A DNA stretch of 64,000 bases from contig JAVXUO010002465.1 of assembly GCA_033065855.1 (NCBI GenBank), forward strand, positions 62,001 through 126,000, given 5' to 3'. This DNA comes from Escallonia rubra (lineage: Eukaryota > Streptophyta > Magnoliopsida > Escalloniales > Escalloniaceae). The notes beneath the pieces were generated by a model. That model was not told the origin of the DNA, ran no database searches, and was given only the letters and a program-made list of their open reading frames with translations. The position numbers were made by a program, and so were the translations under genes. This document shows positions 1-11,205 of the stretch, one piece after another; position 1 is the stretch's first letter; the number at the start of each line of letters is the position of its first letter.

Positions 1-960
1 CCCAAATGGTCTTTCCCTTCAACAGCCCCATCTTCTCTCTCCATAAGCCGTCGCCGTGGATTCTGACTTTGTGGTTATCGCCCTCTTCTGCTTGCTAATC
101 TCCATCATCGTGGTGGCTCCCTCGACAACGATGAAACCTAGAGTTGAAGGCTAGAGCTCTGGTGGTGGTGGCACATATTTGGACAGGAAAGCGGAGGCTG
201 TGTGGCATTCACCTGGACAAAATGATGGCAAAAATGTTTAATAGGTTCTGCCATCGGCAATGTATGGAGTGGTTGTGGTGCGAAAGTTGTAGTCTCATTG
301 CAAACGTCGAGCAGTGGTGGTGGTGACGGGTCGACTGGTGCTATTGCTAGTCCCGGTGGTGATGGTGTCGATTGGCACTGCGCTAATCGCCGTGGTTATT
401 CCAATCAAAAGTACGTCTCAATTTGGTTGTTGGAATTACAGAAAATATGGTGTTGGGTAGTTCACCGGCGGTGGTGGGTCAATTGGTGGTTGTGGATCTG
501 GCGGCACCGCCCCATCAGGTACTTTTTTTTGTGGCACTGCGGTGGTGAAACTGTACGACGAACTTTCCATGAGAATCCCGTGGTAGTGGGCCCATGGGCA
601 TTTTCTACGGTGATGACATTGAACGTCGGTAGGGCTCTTTGGTGGCTAACCTTGGTTGGTATGGCTAGCTCGTGGTCTTCAGCGACAGATCTGTTGATCA
701 AAGGAGGAGTTGATTGCTACTGTAGCAACAATGGCTGGGTGGTTGCTACGTCCAGGGTCATCCCCCACCGGTAGTTAAGCTTTTACGAGCAAAAGACCAT
801 TTTGCCCCTGAAAAATTAACAGACGTCTGGTCAACATGCATTTTGACCGTCATTTGGTGATGGAAGCCAAGTTTTTTGAATTTTTGGTGTTGGGTGTCAA
901 TTTTAAAACACTGGGATGCTGGGTGCAACTGACCCCTAAGTATGGGGTGTAGCATAAAAT
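1..960. other. No recognised gene; TGG/GGT-rich low-complexity DNA
   Basis: The first 780 bases are full of GGT/TGG triplets, which give open frames rich in Gly, Trp and Ser on the plus strand and His-rich frames on the minus strand. None shows a domain, a signal peptide or plausible splice sites. From about 780 to 960 the sequence turns AT-rich. I see no gene. Confidence 0.6.
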
Positions 961-2097
961 TAATCCCAAATTAAAGCTGTTTATTATGAAAATTTAGTTT
1001 TACCATTACTAATACCAGCAAAACCCTTTTAATAACTGAAATTACCTTAAAACTGAAAATTCTTTCCTTTTATTTTTCTCCTCTCCTTGGCAGCAAACTA
1101 TATCACATGTGAATATAACGATAGCAATAATTTTTCTATGTTTAGTTCGTTTTTGTTCAATAGCAAACCATCACAAGTGAATATTACTCAAACCATCATA
1201 TTAGTTCTTCTCTATTTTGATTACAATAATTTTCAGTGATAAAGGAAAAAGATAGAGATGGGTTCAGCTCAACGACTTTAGATGAATATAAAAAATGGAT
1301 ATGTTAATGAAGGAAAAAGATAGAGATGGTGTCGACAGGTACAGTACTCGAAACTGCTACTGGACTGAAACGATGGTCCATAGAGGAATAGATGTTCTTT
1401 TATGGGTTTTATGTGTGAGAGAGAAAGGGATAGATAGGAAAGAGAGAGAGAAAGACGAATATGGTGGTGGTCCAAGGAGTCGATAGCAGCTGCAGCAGAG
1501 TGGTGCACTAATGGCGCAGTGGTGGTGCGGAAGGTGGAGCAGCAAGCGACAGCGATGGGAGCTGCAACAATAGCAAGGGGAATAGTGGTGATGGGTGCAC
1601 GATGATGGATTTAGGTTCTAGGTCTGAAAGAAAGTAAAAAAGAAAAAAAAATACGTTGTACATGATGCCACAACGACATTAATCAACAGCTCAACTTCAT
1701 GAGCCTTCGTTGGCGTTTCTGCCGCCAACGCTTGCCTTTCGTCTGGCCCCTGGGCATGCAAGGCGCGTGCCTCCTTGAAGGCACTCCGCCTAGCCTTAGA
1801 CGTGCCTTTGATATCACTGATCAAACTTCACCGTGTCTTTTTTGGGGAGCTAGAGGAAATGCATCTCAGGTATATTAATTAGTAGGTATGAGAGGATTAA
1901 TGTGTATAAGTCCCTGCTCACCTTTCAAAATTCAAGTGAAAAATTAACCCTAAATTTGCCTAGATCAAGATCGACAGAACGGGAACCTCAATTTCTGCTA
2001 CGCCTTATGGAACCATTCTTAAGTTCATATATTATTATGTTCTTTTTTATCTTATATCTAAAGTACATTATAAACTGTTTAATAGAAAAAGAGGAAA
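961..2097. other. Intergenic; purine tracts and a short GC-rich island
   Basis: AT-rich DNA with GA-rich stretches around 1390-1460 (AGAGAGA runs) and a GC-rich island at about 1690-1800 containing related GCGTGCCT/AAGGC motifs. Short open frames here are low-complexity. No gene or RNA recognised. Confidence 0.5.
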
Positions 2098-3040
2098 ATG
2101 AAGATAATGTACCAAAATAAAATTTGAAAAGGCTATTTTGCCCTCCAACGACCATTACTACAAGAAACGAGATGGATAATAATTGATACTGAAAGTCCTA
2201 GAGGATGATATTTGAACTTTAGTGAATATGCTTGCTAGAAAAAATGACAAAACTTTAAAAGTGAAACGGTTGAAAAATTAGAGAAGATATTTGAAAGTTA
2301 AAGTTACTATATTTGTTGCCTCAGTAATTGAGTTTTTTATGCGCCCTACTAGGTCACTTGAGTTTATACAAAATTTGTTACGCATATAGTAATTCAACCT
2401 AATTTGCATCAAATCCTTTACTTTTTACGATCCTATCTGGATTACCAAGTTCGAACTTTTGTTAGTAGCACTTAGTTTTAATTCAAACTCCTTCTGAGTT
2501 TTTAACTTTTATCTCACCCTTCATAAACTTCTATACATCCTATGGAATTTTATTACAAGATATTGAACAATTCCAACATATACACTTCACATGACATTTT
2601 ATGTACGTCAAATTATTTTTAGAACACTTTATTCACCTTTTATTGCAATGCTAAACTGTAAAGTTTGGTGAGAATTAAGTATTTGTGAAAGATGTTTGAA
2701 ACTAATTACATTGTTAGTATACCTTGAGTAACAACATGTAATATGAAATAATCAGGATTCTCTTTAGTGATAACTTGATGTGATAAAGAAATTTTGACAT
2801 ATATGTTGGTAATTGACATTAGCAATTTGCATTTGAAAGTAAGAACTTGTTTTCTGGAGTGAATTTTCCATGTTTTGAGTCTTTGATTAACAGTTCACAA
2901 ACGATCTTGGTTATTATGAATTAATTAAAATAGTCACATTAACTTAGTTTAATTGCATGTATTTCTTACTTAGGTCTATAACATTTTTATTCGAATCAAT
3001 ATTTATCGTACAATGTGATACTTACTAGTCTTCACAAATG
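2098..3040 (+). repeat. Old dispersed repeat, copy 1 (second copy near 62.3 kb)
   Basis: Two blocks match the far end of the window in the same order and orientation: the stretch around 2130-2330, sharing GATACTGAAAGTCCTA and GATATTTGAACTTTAGTG, with 62.33-62.56 kb; and the stretch near 2875-2900, sharing GAGTCTTTGATTA, with about 63.44-63.47 kb. The copies are clearly diverged. No coding capacity is seen, so the element class is unknown. From 3041 to 3329 there is only AT-rich downstream flank of the glycosyltransferase gene. Confidence 0.5.
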
Positions 3041-3329
3041 CATTTCCCAATTCTCACTCTCAAATGAGATGCCAATTCCTGGTTCATATATTTTAACACA
3101 ACGGTTGTGTCTCGACTATAACTTGAGTGCTGGGAGAAGATTGGTTGCTAAAAATGATATTACACAAATTATTCTCTAGCAAACTGTGTTTTTAGTGGCA
3201 AATCCATGTCGTACTGCAAAAAATTACTTACAGATACAATTCAGAATTATCTAAATTCTGAATAAAAACTTTGTTTTGCAGTACGAAGCTGCTCCCTTGA
3301 AACCTAACAACGACCGTTGGCCAACATTA

Positions 3330-5644
3330 TCAAGTCACCAGCCTAAAATTGAGTCTCCTCAGCCACACTGAGTGAAGCACCACGTGAATTACATCAAATG
3401 GCTGAGCGGGCCTGTTCATCTTAAAATGCCTCTGCAATCTCCTCACTCTCTTTTGCATCCTCAAGTACTTGCCATTTGGAATCCCTTGCAAGATTGTTTT
3501 GAGTTCCGCTATTTGTTCCACAGGAATGCGAATCGAGAACTGGGTCCAATCAAGAACATCACTGAATGGTAGTACATAGTGGTCACAGATTATTACCGGG
3601 ACGCAACCTGCGTAAATTGCTTCTACCACCCTGGCACTTGCTACTTCAAATCCACTAGGGCACAGGCAGAACTTGCTTTGGCCCATCAACTTGGTGTAGT
3701 TTTTGCCGTTTGGAAGGTACTCGTGGATTCGAACTTCGTCGTCCCTGCCTTTCCAATGCTCGAGCAATCTTTCCCGGATGTCTCCGTGGGCCCCACCGGC
3801 AAAGAAGGCGAGGATCGGGCGCTTGTTCGGGGTCTGACCGAGATTAGGGGGTGCAAGGCCCTCGGCCGGTCCATAAACCTCGGGCATCGATACATCCCTT
3901 CCAGGCCGAAATCCTTCAGAGGTGTTGGCATTGCAAAGGACTCTGATGAAGTTCTTAAACAGGCCAGGGTTAGCATTTGAAACATCCGGTCCCTGAAACA
4001 TCAATCGCAAGACACAAGAAAATTTACTTTCAAAGTTGCAGCACAGATAGACAATAATTATCTAGTGATTACATTTGAATATGATATCACGATTTGCAAA
4101 TTATAACCATGGAAGAAGTGAAGTACAAAATTTTTGTTCGTACTCTAGTCAATGAAATGCATCCATTATTATAGTTTAAGAGTAGGTAATATTTGTTCTT
4201 TACAATAACAGATATATTGTATGACATCGAAATAATAATAATCCTCGGTCGCGTCTCGTCTTTCCACGTATAAAATTTTACATTTCTTTAAAGTGAAGAT
4301 AATGAAGATTTTTTTTTTTTTGTCAAGAATATAGAAACATACCCAATCGTGACAAGAAACCATAAAATGGTCAGCACCATGGCTTCTGTTCCAATAAGGG
4401 TACTTTTTCGCGATGACGTCGATGTAGTCTGCGACCAAACATTGCAGTTGATGACGAGAATAGGTGGTGATTGGCGTGTAAACGTAGTCCACGATATTAG
4501 CGACGCTTATTGGGATGAAGAATGCATGTGCTTCTTCAGGATGGGAGGCCATTAAGGGGCTCATGCCACTCTCCATCTCAGATATGAACTGTCCCTCAAT
4601 TGCGTAAATATCTTTCAGTGGTCCATCATGTACCAAGGGTCTCTCTCCTTCCCTGTAAATCCACACCTTGAATTTCTTCATCATCTCCAAATGGCTCCTG
4701 TATGCATGCCAAAAGCTATGCTAAGAAAAAGAGCAGGGTGGTTTGAGTTGGTTTCTTTGGGGCAGGTGTTTAATGGGGGAGTCAAGTTGGTCTTGCAAGA
4801 AAAATCATAAACATTGAGTGCTTCGCAAAAGTATTTTCATGCGATCGAGAGCGAAAATCTAGGAGAGCATATAAGGAATTAGATTCTCTTGTACACATTG
4901 TTCACCTGGTTTGTCGCCGAAAATAGCTTAGCTGAAAATAGATTTTTATTGTATATTTGATTTGCACGCATAATTAGCATATGCAGGTAACTAAAGAATA
5001 TCATTTGAATCTGATCTTTAATTCCACATAACTTCCAAAGATTAGCTACCAAAATTTTTCTACATACCTTTTGGTGTCTATGAAGCAAATAATAACTTGT
5101 TGTTCAGATATAGTCCTGCCTTAGCTACCTTGAAGAACTGGAAAACTTAACTGATGAAATGCATATGAGTTCCTGTAAATGGATCCTCTGGGAATGAATC
5201 TCTGTTCTTTACTCGATCTGTAGTTTTGCAAACGAATTGCGGTGTGAATCTCGGCTCGTGATCTTGCTAAGTCTTCTTCAACCCTTTCCAGGCTATACTT
5301 CTTGTTTACATGGTAATGTTGAATTCAGAACAATCAGAATATTTACAGGGTATAGCAATATTATCAAAACAGGATATCATTATACACTTGGAGTTGGAGA
5401 CTGTAACATGAAGCTCTGTCACTGGTTGAAAACATAGAAACAGCTCTCTGCAAACACAAGAACATACCTTCAAACTGGTGGATGGAGAGCTTTGAGGAGT
5501 GGTCCTTCCGTAGCTGTTGTGATGGGTTGGATAAGTGAAGAGATTTTTAAGGAGGGTTCGATGCAAGGGAGAGAAGTAGAGGATAAGAACGAGCAGAAGA
5601 GTAGGAAATAGCGAGATTGTTGTGGTGCAGCTTAAAGCTGCCAT
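3330..5644 (-). CDS. GT47 exostosin-family glycosyltransferase, four exons, apparently intact
   Basis: Exons in transcription order: 5644-5468, 5300-5152, 4697-4343, 3992-3330. All introns are GT-AG and the phases agree, giving 447 residues, a normal length for plant GT47 proteins. Exon 1 carries a short cytosolic N-terminus and one hydrophobic signal-anchor at residues 10-27, typical of a Golgi type II protein. Exostosin-domain landmarks are [31 protein letters not shown] (across the exon 3-4 junction), [19 protein letters not shown] (about 290-298) and [20 protein letters not shown] (about 333-352). Relatives transfer sugars to cell-wall polysaccharides such as xylogalacturonan, xyloglucan or xylan; the substrate here cannot be read from sequence. 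The start at 5644 is chosen because it lies just before the membrane anchor; the upstream ATG-free leader is CT-rich. The exon 2 acceptor could also be three bases further in (tandem AAGAAG). Confidence 0.9.
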
Positions 5645-5760
5645 GGCTCGATCCTTAAGTTTTGTTTTCAGTGTTGTAGAACTACTTGAGAGAGGGGGAG
5701 GGGGAGAGAGAGAGAGAATATGATCACACATGCATATAGTTTTCGTGTATATATGTTTGC
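5645..5760 (-). promoter_or_regulatory. Putative 5' leader and TATA region of the GT47 gene
   Basis: On the minus strand a TATA-like ATATATAC lies at about 5743-5752, roughly 100 bases before the start codon. It is followed by a CT-rich tract (5690-5720, GA-rich on the plus strand), common in plant 5' leaders. Transcription start not verified. Confidence 0.4.
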
Positions 5761-6508
5761 GAGAGACCTTTATAACTCAAGTTATTACGTAACTAGTCAG
5801 AAAACTCTTTGGAGTGTAAGTGAAGTTTCTAGGTGATTGCCATTTGGTTTCATTCTATAAGATGTAACCAAGAACCGAGAGTTGAAGACACGCAGTCGAA
5901 ATTTATTCATGACTATCAAATATTAGCGATTCACCATATCACTAAACTCCTAAAGACAACTCCTTGCCTTACTTCCTAATACGGTGTAAGTGGATGAGAA
6001 AAAAAAAACTATGACCACAATTCGAGTTTGCGTAAGAAGCCAAAAAAGGGGCTGCACGCTCGGATTCGTTGTTAAACGGACGCTAATCATATCTAACAAT
6101 TATTAATTATCGCTAAATAGAGACTCTACAGCAAGAGACGATAACCCGAGCTGCAGCCTATTTTTATTCAATGTGTAAACATACCATTTTGCTTTCTGTA
6201 TTGTTATTAGCAACCTCCTTTAAAACGAATTCTGCATAAGTGTGAAGCTACAACACTAGCTAAGTTACAGGCAGTCACTTTTTTCCCGAGGCTATATCGC
6301 CATTTTCTTGCCTTAACCTGACTACGGCAGATACCACTTTGCATTCACAATTTACTTCAGGAAAATAAGTACCACTTTTGCAAACATTCCTAAGTGCAAA
6401 TCACAACAGAAAGGATGGGACGGATCGCTTGATGTGATTTTACATGAAAATGAGGCTGCATATGATGTGTCACCTTAGCAAGAATTCTAGCTTAACTCAG
6501 GACAAGAC
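5761..6508. other. Intergenic, AT-rich
   Basis: No gene seen between the glycosyltransferase promoter and the LTR element. It contains one small inverted-repeat element (6050-6158, separate entry). Confidence 0.5.
6050..6158. mobile_element. Small MITE-like inverted-repeat element
   Basis: The segment starts GGGCTGCACGCTCGG and ends CCGAGCTGCAGCC. The ends are imperfect inverted repeats of about 13 bases enclosing roughly 110 bases. No clear target duplication is visible, so this is a candidate only. Confidence 0.4.
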
Positions 6509-6881
6509 TGTTGGAGACAAATGGATTACTCAAGCTCACACTTTGTTGCACTCAAACTCATACACTCACTTATATGAGGAGGACATGGAGAGAACTTGAA
6601 GAGAACACATAATATACCTTTCAAAATTTATCTAATAGTTCTTCCTCTCCTATCACTTGCATCATCTTACACATTTTTATAGTATTTCTAAGTAACTCCT
6701 AGACATGTAATAAATATACCACTAACACACTATTTCAACAATATAATAGCCACTACTTCCACTAACACATAACAATAATGCACTTGTAACTTATGCACCC
6801 ACTAAGACATAACTTAATAATCCACTAACATGTCACATTAATCACCACTCTAAAAAACTAAATCAAGTTTATTTTCCAACA
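6509..6881 (-). repeat. 3' LTR (left copy)
   Basis: 373 bases, TGTTGG...CCAACA, near-identical to 8126-8497. It is the 3' LTR because the polypurine tract abuts it at 6882. Confidence 0.92.
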
Positions 6882-6890
6882 CTCCCCTTT
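6882..6890 (-). promoter_or_regulatory. Polypurine tract
   Basis: AAAGGGGAG on the minus strand directly before the 3' LTR; expected primer for plus-strand DNA synthesis. The ORF stop codon (6889-6891) overlaps it. Confidence 0.85.
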
Positions 6891-8040
6891 AAACTTGATT
6901 TGTGTCTTCAATTATTCTTCTTGATTGAGGGGCTTGATAAGTGCCAATATGGTATACATCTCCAATTCCATCAAGAGCAACAATCTTCTTCGCCATTTCT
7001 TTTGACGTGTATCGCATGTGACACATCTTTTTGTTGCACCTCTGGCATTTCTTCGTCACTTGTGTGCATATTGGATCTTGACCATTTTCTCTGGACATTT
7101 CAAGTAACTCCTCTAGGTCAAAAAACATCTCCATGTTTACCCAACCTGTGTCACTCAACAAATTCTCCACGCCAAGTTGAGGATAATAACTCGTTCGACT
7201 TTCAACAAAATCATTGTCCTTCCTAGTCATAAAAAACAACTCCCTAGGATGATTTTCAATGAAATAAGTTTTCAAAACATCAACCTTAGCTGCATATTCT
7301 TGTGGCACTATCACATCATTCTTAGTCATGAGAAAGTAATCATTACTCTCTTCTTCAAAATTTGAGAGGTTGTACAGTGGAAATGACCCAACCACATTTT
7401 CTTCTCTTAAAGAAACATCAAAGGTCATACCTGAGTTGTTCACGTTTTGACCTCCGTGAACTCTTACATCTTTGTCAATGCTCTCATCTTCCATCTCTTC
7501 ATATTGAGCATTATCATCACCATCTGTGTTCTCGCTCTCCTCTATCTTTTCAACTGACTCTTCTCCATTTGTTAACTTGTCGTTCTCACGGGCTTTAAAA
7601 GCCTTGAACTCTTGTTCAGCCTTTGTCTCCTCTATTTCTTTAGCTTCGGATGTGGGAAACTCGTTTTCATCCTGCATTAGAGTTTCTTCCTCGAGATGTT
7701 CACCATCTTCATTTGTGAACTCATCTTCTTCCCAGCTTTGTACCCAATACTCCTTGGGTAAGAAGTCACGTCTACGATTGGAAGCAATGACCTCGATCAT
7801 TTGCCAAACATCACTTGGAGATCTTACATCTCCAATGCACATCCATATATCTGTATGGACGGCCTTCTGCAATACTCGGAGTGCCTTTTCTTCCTTCTTT
7901 TGTCGAACTCCTTTTGACAAGCTACCATGTGGTTCTTCACTGACCACATCCCACAAATCACATGATTTGAGATACAACGAAAGGACACTCCGCATTCTCA
8001 CATAATTTGAGAACAACAGTTTCTCACAGCAAATATCCAT
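6889..8040 (-). CDS. Gag-like protein of the small Copia-type element
   Basis: One uninterrupted 383-residue frame fills almost the whole interior. Residues 1-100 resemble the Copia Gag N-terminal region: FSNYVRMRSVLSLYLKSCDLWDVV matches the usual 'NY..W...M...L...DLWD.V' pattern in loose form, followed by an ALRVLQKAVHTDIW segment and SPSDVWQMI. The middle (about 110-210) is very acidic and probably unstructured. The C-terminus has a Cys cluster (KCQRCNKKMCH) that is not a standard CCHC zinc knuckle, followed by a basic tail. No protease motif is present. The intact frame over 1.15 kb suggests recent selection or a very recent insertion. The middle and C-terminus resemble nothing I recognise and could be captured sequence. 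Confidence 0.75.
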   Translation of the reverse strand: MDICCEKLLFSNYVRMRSVLSLYLKSCDLWDVVSEEPHGSLSKGVRQKKEEKALRVLQKAVHTDIWMCIGDVRSPSDVWQMIEVIASNRRRDFLPKEYWVQSWEEDEFTNEDGEHLEEETLMQDENEFPTSEAKEIEETKAEQEFKAFKARENDKLTNGEESVEKIEESENTDGDDNAQYEEMEDESIDKDVRVHGGQNVNNSGMTFDVSLREENVVGSFPLYNLSNFEEESNDYFLMTKNDVIVPQEYAAKVDVLKTYFIENHPRELFFMTRKDNDFVESRTSYYPQLGVENLLSDTGWVNMEMFFDLEELLEMSRENGQDPICTQVTKKCQRCNKKMCHMRYTSKEMAKKIVALDGIGDVYHIGTYQAPQSRRIIEDTNQV

Positions 8041-8110
8041 TTCGGATACTTTTTTCTACAACCGTAGTGACTAAAACATTAACGCCACAACATCCACTAG
8101 GACCGTTGTG

Positions 8111-8122
8111 GCTCTGATACCA
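8111..8122 (-). promoter_or_regulatory. Primer binding site (initiator tRNA-Met)
   Basis: TGGTATCAGAGC on the minus strand, three bases inside the 5' LTR boundary; standard for Copia and many Gypsy elements. Confidence 0.92.
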
Positions 8123-8125
8123 TTT

Positions 8126-8497
8126 TGTTGTAAACAAATAGTCACTCAAGTTCACACTTTGTTGCACTCAAACTCATACACTCACTTATATGAGGAGGAC
8201 ATGGAGAGAACTTGAAGAGAACACATAATATACCTTTCAAAATTTATCTAATAGTTCTTCCTCTCCTATCACTTGCATCATCTTACACATTTTTATAGTA
8301 TTTCTAAGTAACTCCTAGACATGTAATAAATATACCACTAACCCACTATTTCAACAATATAATAGACACTACTTCCACTAACACATAACAATAATGCACT
8401 TGTAACTTATGCACCCACTAAGACATAACTTAATAATCCACTAACATGTCACATTAATCACCACTCTAAAAAACTAAATCAAGTTTATTTTCCAACA
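8126..8497 (-). repeat. 5' LTR (right copy)
   Basis: 372 bases, TGTTG...CCAACA, paired with 6509-6881. It is the 5' LTR because the tRNA primer site abuts it. Confidence 0.92.
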
Positions 8498-10007
8498 AAG
8501 ACTTGTATAGAACAGTAACGCACCATGTGATTACTCAGAGTACTAAGTGTGACCTCACTTATTTTTGCTGGACCTCATGCGGATATGCCGGAGAGATATG
8601 TGGCACAGGGGAGCTATTCAAGGACAATTCACGATATATAGGGACATGCCCAGCATTGACCTTTTTGATCTTTATTCTGGAGTTAAGACTTCACCAGTTG
8701 CATCAGATTATTCAGATAAGAAAACCCAAGAAGGGGCTGAAAGTGGGGGAAATAAATCTTTGAAGGACCAATGTTGTCGAGACACAACACCACCTGAACA
8801 GTATATTTTACTCAAGGTTGTATCCTGGTACACCATTTAGAAGCTTTCAAGTCAATAGAAAGGTACCGCTCATGTTGTTTAGTACTATACACAGGAAGAA
8901 GAACTATATTATTACGGTAAACAATGTATGAAAATCTCTTCAAGAACGAGCTATGTATAATCATACACTCAACAATACGAATAGTTTGATCATACAAGTT
9001 TCTCTTATTAACAAAAAAAAAACATACATTAATAGCTCGATTGCCACATTTTTTTTTCACTGTCAACTATTGTTCCTAGAAACTTACTTCACGATCGCAA
9101 AGAGGTAACGAGTTGAATGTCATGGTTAATATATTGCAAGTCTTGAAGTAATAACATGGGCTTCGATAAAATAAGGCAAGTCATATTGTTAAAGCAATAC
9201 TAAATATCACATTATGTGAATTTACAAAGGTACTATTATCTTTTCCGCGGACCGTCAAAAGTTGGGTTTGCTGTAGTTTGTGATTGGAGCTACAAGGAGA
9301 TAGATTGGACAAAGTGAACATGAAGAGGGAGAGGGTGAGGGATTTTGGTCGCTACCCGGGATGTAAAAAGATAGGTACAACTCCCTGTATGGCGATAATT
9401 TATGAGCGTCATATGTTTTTAATAGTTTTCATTTAATGACGCTAAAAAGTGCCGACGAGTTGGTTATATATTGATCAACAAAAGTGCAAGGACACATTCT
9501 AAGGCCACTATTACTGCCAGAACTAGTTACAATGATGTCATGATAGACATGGTATTCTAAAAAACAAAACAAAGAATCAGTGAAAAGCCTGGCGATAGCA
9601 TATGTACTAGATCCTTAATAACTAGATGGTGCCTAGATGAACCAATCTTATCAAAGTCCCTTAATGTCAACATAATTGCCAAGATGTACTACTAGCTTTT
9701 CCAGCTTTTGTTTTCTTTGTTATTTGTTATAATAGGCCGGAGTCTAGCCAAGATTGGTGCCATATGGATGTCAATCTCATTTGATGCTTGCAGTTGTCTT
9801 CAAACCTCACATTAACTCTATCCCTTCCTATTATTTACTGACCGTAGAGATGTTGAAGTACAATTACTAAGCACTTAGATACAGCCATGAGTCCTCCAAT
9901 GCTAATCACAGAATATAAAGAAAAAGAAAAGGTAAAAGAATTACAATTAATATGGAAAATGACATTGAGAAAGATTGATTCCATTTTTTTAGCTTTCCCA
10001 GATGTAA
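8498..10007. other. Intergenic; possible short coding remnant at 8540-8840
   Basis: Two overlapping open frames at 8503-8840 encode Ser/Thr-rich peptides such as DLYSGVKTSPVASDYSDKK, which look like sequence rather than random AT-rich frames, but no family is recognised. It may be an exon remnant that lay beside the LTR insertion site. From 8900 to 10007 nothing is recognised. Confidence 0.35.
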
Positions 10008-10960
10008 AATAGGAGGATATTACAGATACAGTAGCCCCTATTGTTCTATATAGTTTCAGCCTTCTATTTATTTACAGTATCGACATGGCACGATCATCTT
10101 AATTAGCTAAAGGAAGTAGGGTTCCTAGCAGCTTGTACTTGCCATACCGAAATAGATATCTATCAGCACTGGCACAAAACATTTTGTTGTTAAGAGACCT
10201 CTGTTAATATTAGGTTATATGCCATGGCATGTCATAACATTGTTTTACTTAATGTAAAGTTTTGAGGCTAACTTGTCAAATTCCTGTAAAATCCATAATT
10301 TCATTGTTATTTTTCTATTTATGAAAAAAAACTAATAAAGTTATTGCATAACAATATGCAATAAATTCATGCATCACATACAACCCAGTCTATATTTTAT
10401 TGAGCAGGGAGTCAAACTATCTCAAGCCTTGCTTTTCTGGCTTTTGAGTGAAAGAAAAGTCAAATGAATGAACTTATAAAATCCAGTTGAATTATTTTTT
10501 ACCTAAATCTCAAAGTTAGAGAAAAATGAGATCTCATTAGTTCGACGCACAAGGTGTAAAAGTCCATCCCGGAGACAGTTGGCCAATCTTTGAGGTGAGG
10601 TCTAGTTATAGGTGCAAAAACTTAGAGGACCTTTTAAACTCAATTATTTCCTCGTAAAAATATAAGGAGCTCTGACTTGGACATGAAACCGGAGTTGGCC
10701 GAACTCAATAGCGAGGAGTGTTCAACGGTTAGCTCGAACCGGTATACTTCAATTCTATTTTTTCTAGACCAAAAATAAATTGTATAGTAAGGGTCTGTAC
10801 CTATATACGATACAAAAGTTACGTTCTTTGTAAGTGACTAATTATGTTTTAGTACTGAAAATGTTTCAAAGACGCATAATATCTGATTTTTTGGGTTGAA
10901 ATCTGAAGTAAAAAATCTCAACCAATAGCCAATCTACTGACCAAACAATGAGCAAGTCCA
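10008..10960 (+). repeat. Dispersed noncoding repeat family, copy A
   Basis: It begins with GAGGATATTACAGATAC and contains landmarks shared with copies at about 12.1, 14.1, 25.8 and 26.8 kb: GAGATCTCAT, GTTGGCCAATC, GAGGTCTA, and GAACTCAAT-like motifs after an ATATAAGGAGCT segment, then TTTTTTGGGTTGAA. All copies lie in the same orientation. No ORF. It may be an old LTR or another element; termini are not defined. Confidence 0.6.
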
Positions 10961-10984
10961 ATCCTATTTATGTTGTTGAATCCA

Positions 10985-11160
10985 TAGTAACAATGTTCGC
11001 GATAAATTGGAGATATTCTCGAATTTAACGCGACAAATTGATAGAAAGTTCTAAATGCGAATTTATCGCGAATGTTTGAAAGATTCGCGAGCTAATTACG
11101 ACTATCGCGAGATTAACGAATATGTCGCGATATTTCTGAATATATCGCGATTTAAAGTTG
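10985..11160. repeat. Cluster of TCGCGA/CGCGA motifs
   Basis: In about 170 bases the palindrome-like words TTCGCGA, TATCGCGA and GTCGCGA occur repeatedly, spaced about 15-35 bases, in otherwise AT-rich DNA where CpG is rare. No ORF of substance. It may be a subterminal region of a DNA transposon or a diverged tandem repeat. Confidence 0.5.
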
Positions 11161-11205
11161 CGATCTCTTTTGTCTTAAAGAAGAGATGGTGGCACGCATT
11201 CCCTT

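Larger units (their letters stand above)
6509..8497 (-). mobile_element. Complete small Copia-like LTR retrotransposon, non-autonomous, Gag only
   Basis: Two direct LTRs (6509-6881 and 8126-8497) start TG and end CA and enclose 1.24 kb. A perfect 5-bp target duplication AAGAC lies on both sides (6504-6508, 8498-8502). Next to the right LTR, on the minus strand, is TGGTATCAGAGC, the classic primer site for initiator tRNA-Met. Next to the left LTR is the polypurine tract AAAGGGGAG. The element therefore reads right to left. The LTRs are almost identical apart from the first 30 bases and a few later positions, so the insertion is fairly recent. The interior has one 383-codon ORF and no protease, integrase, reverse transcriptase or RNase H, so movement must depend on enzymes from another element. 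Confidence 0.92.

Noticed and set aside
298-774. 158-codon Gly/Trp-rich open frame at the window start
   Set aside because: It is produced by GGT/TGG triplet-rich DNA, has no domain and overlaps an equally long His-rich frame on the other strand.
3579-3980. 133-codon plus-strand frame under the GT47 gene
   Set aside because: It is the exact antisense shadow of the last GT47 exon, whose conserved motifs and splice sites decide the strand.
7526-8005. 159-codon Ser-rich plus-strand frame inside the small Copia-like element
   Set aside because: Antisense shadow of the Gag-like ORF; the primer site and purine tract fix the element on the minus strand.
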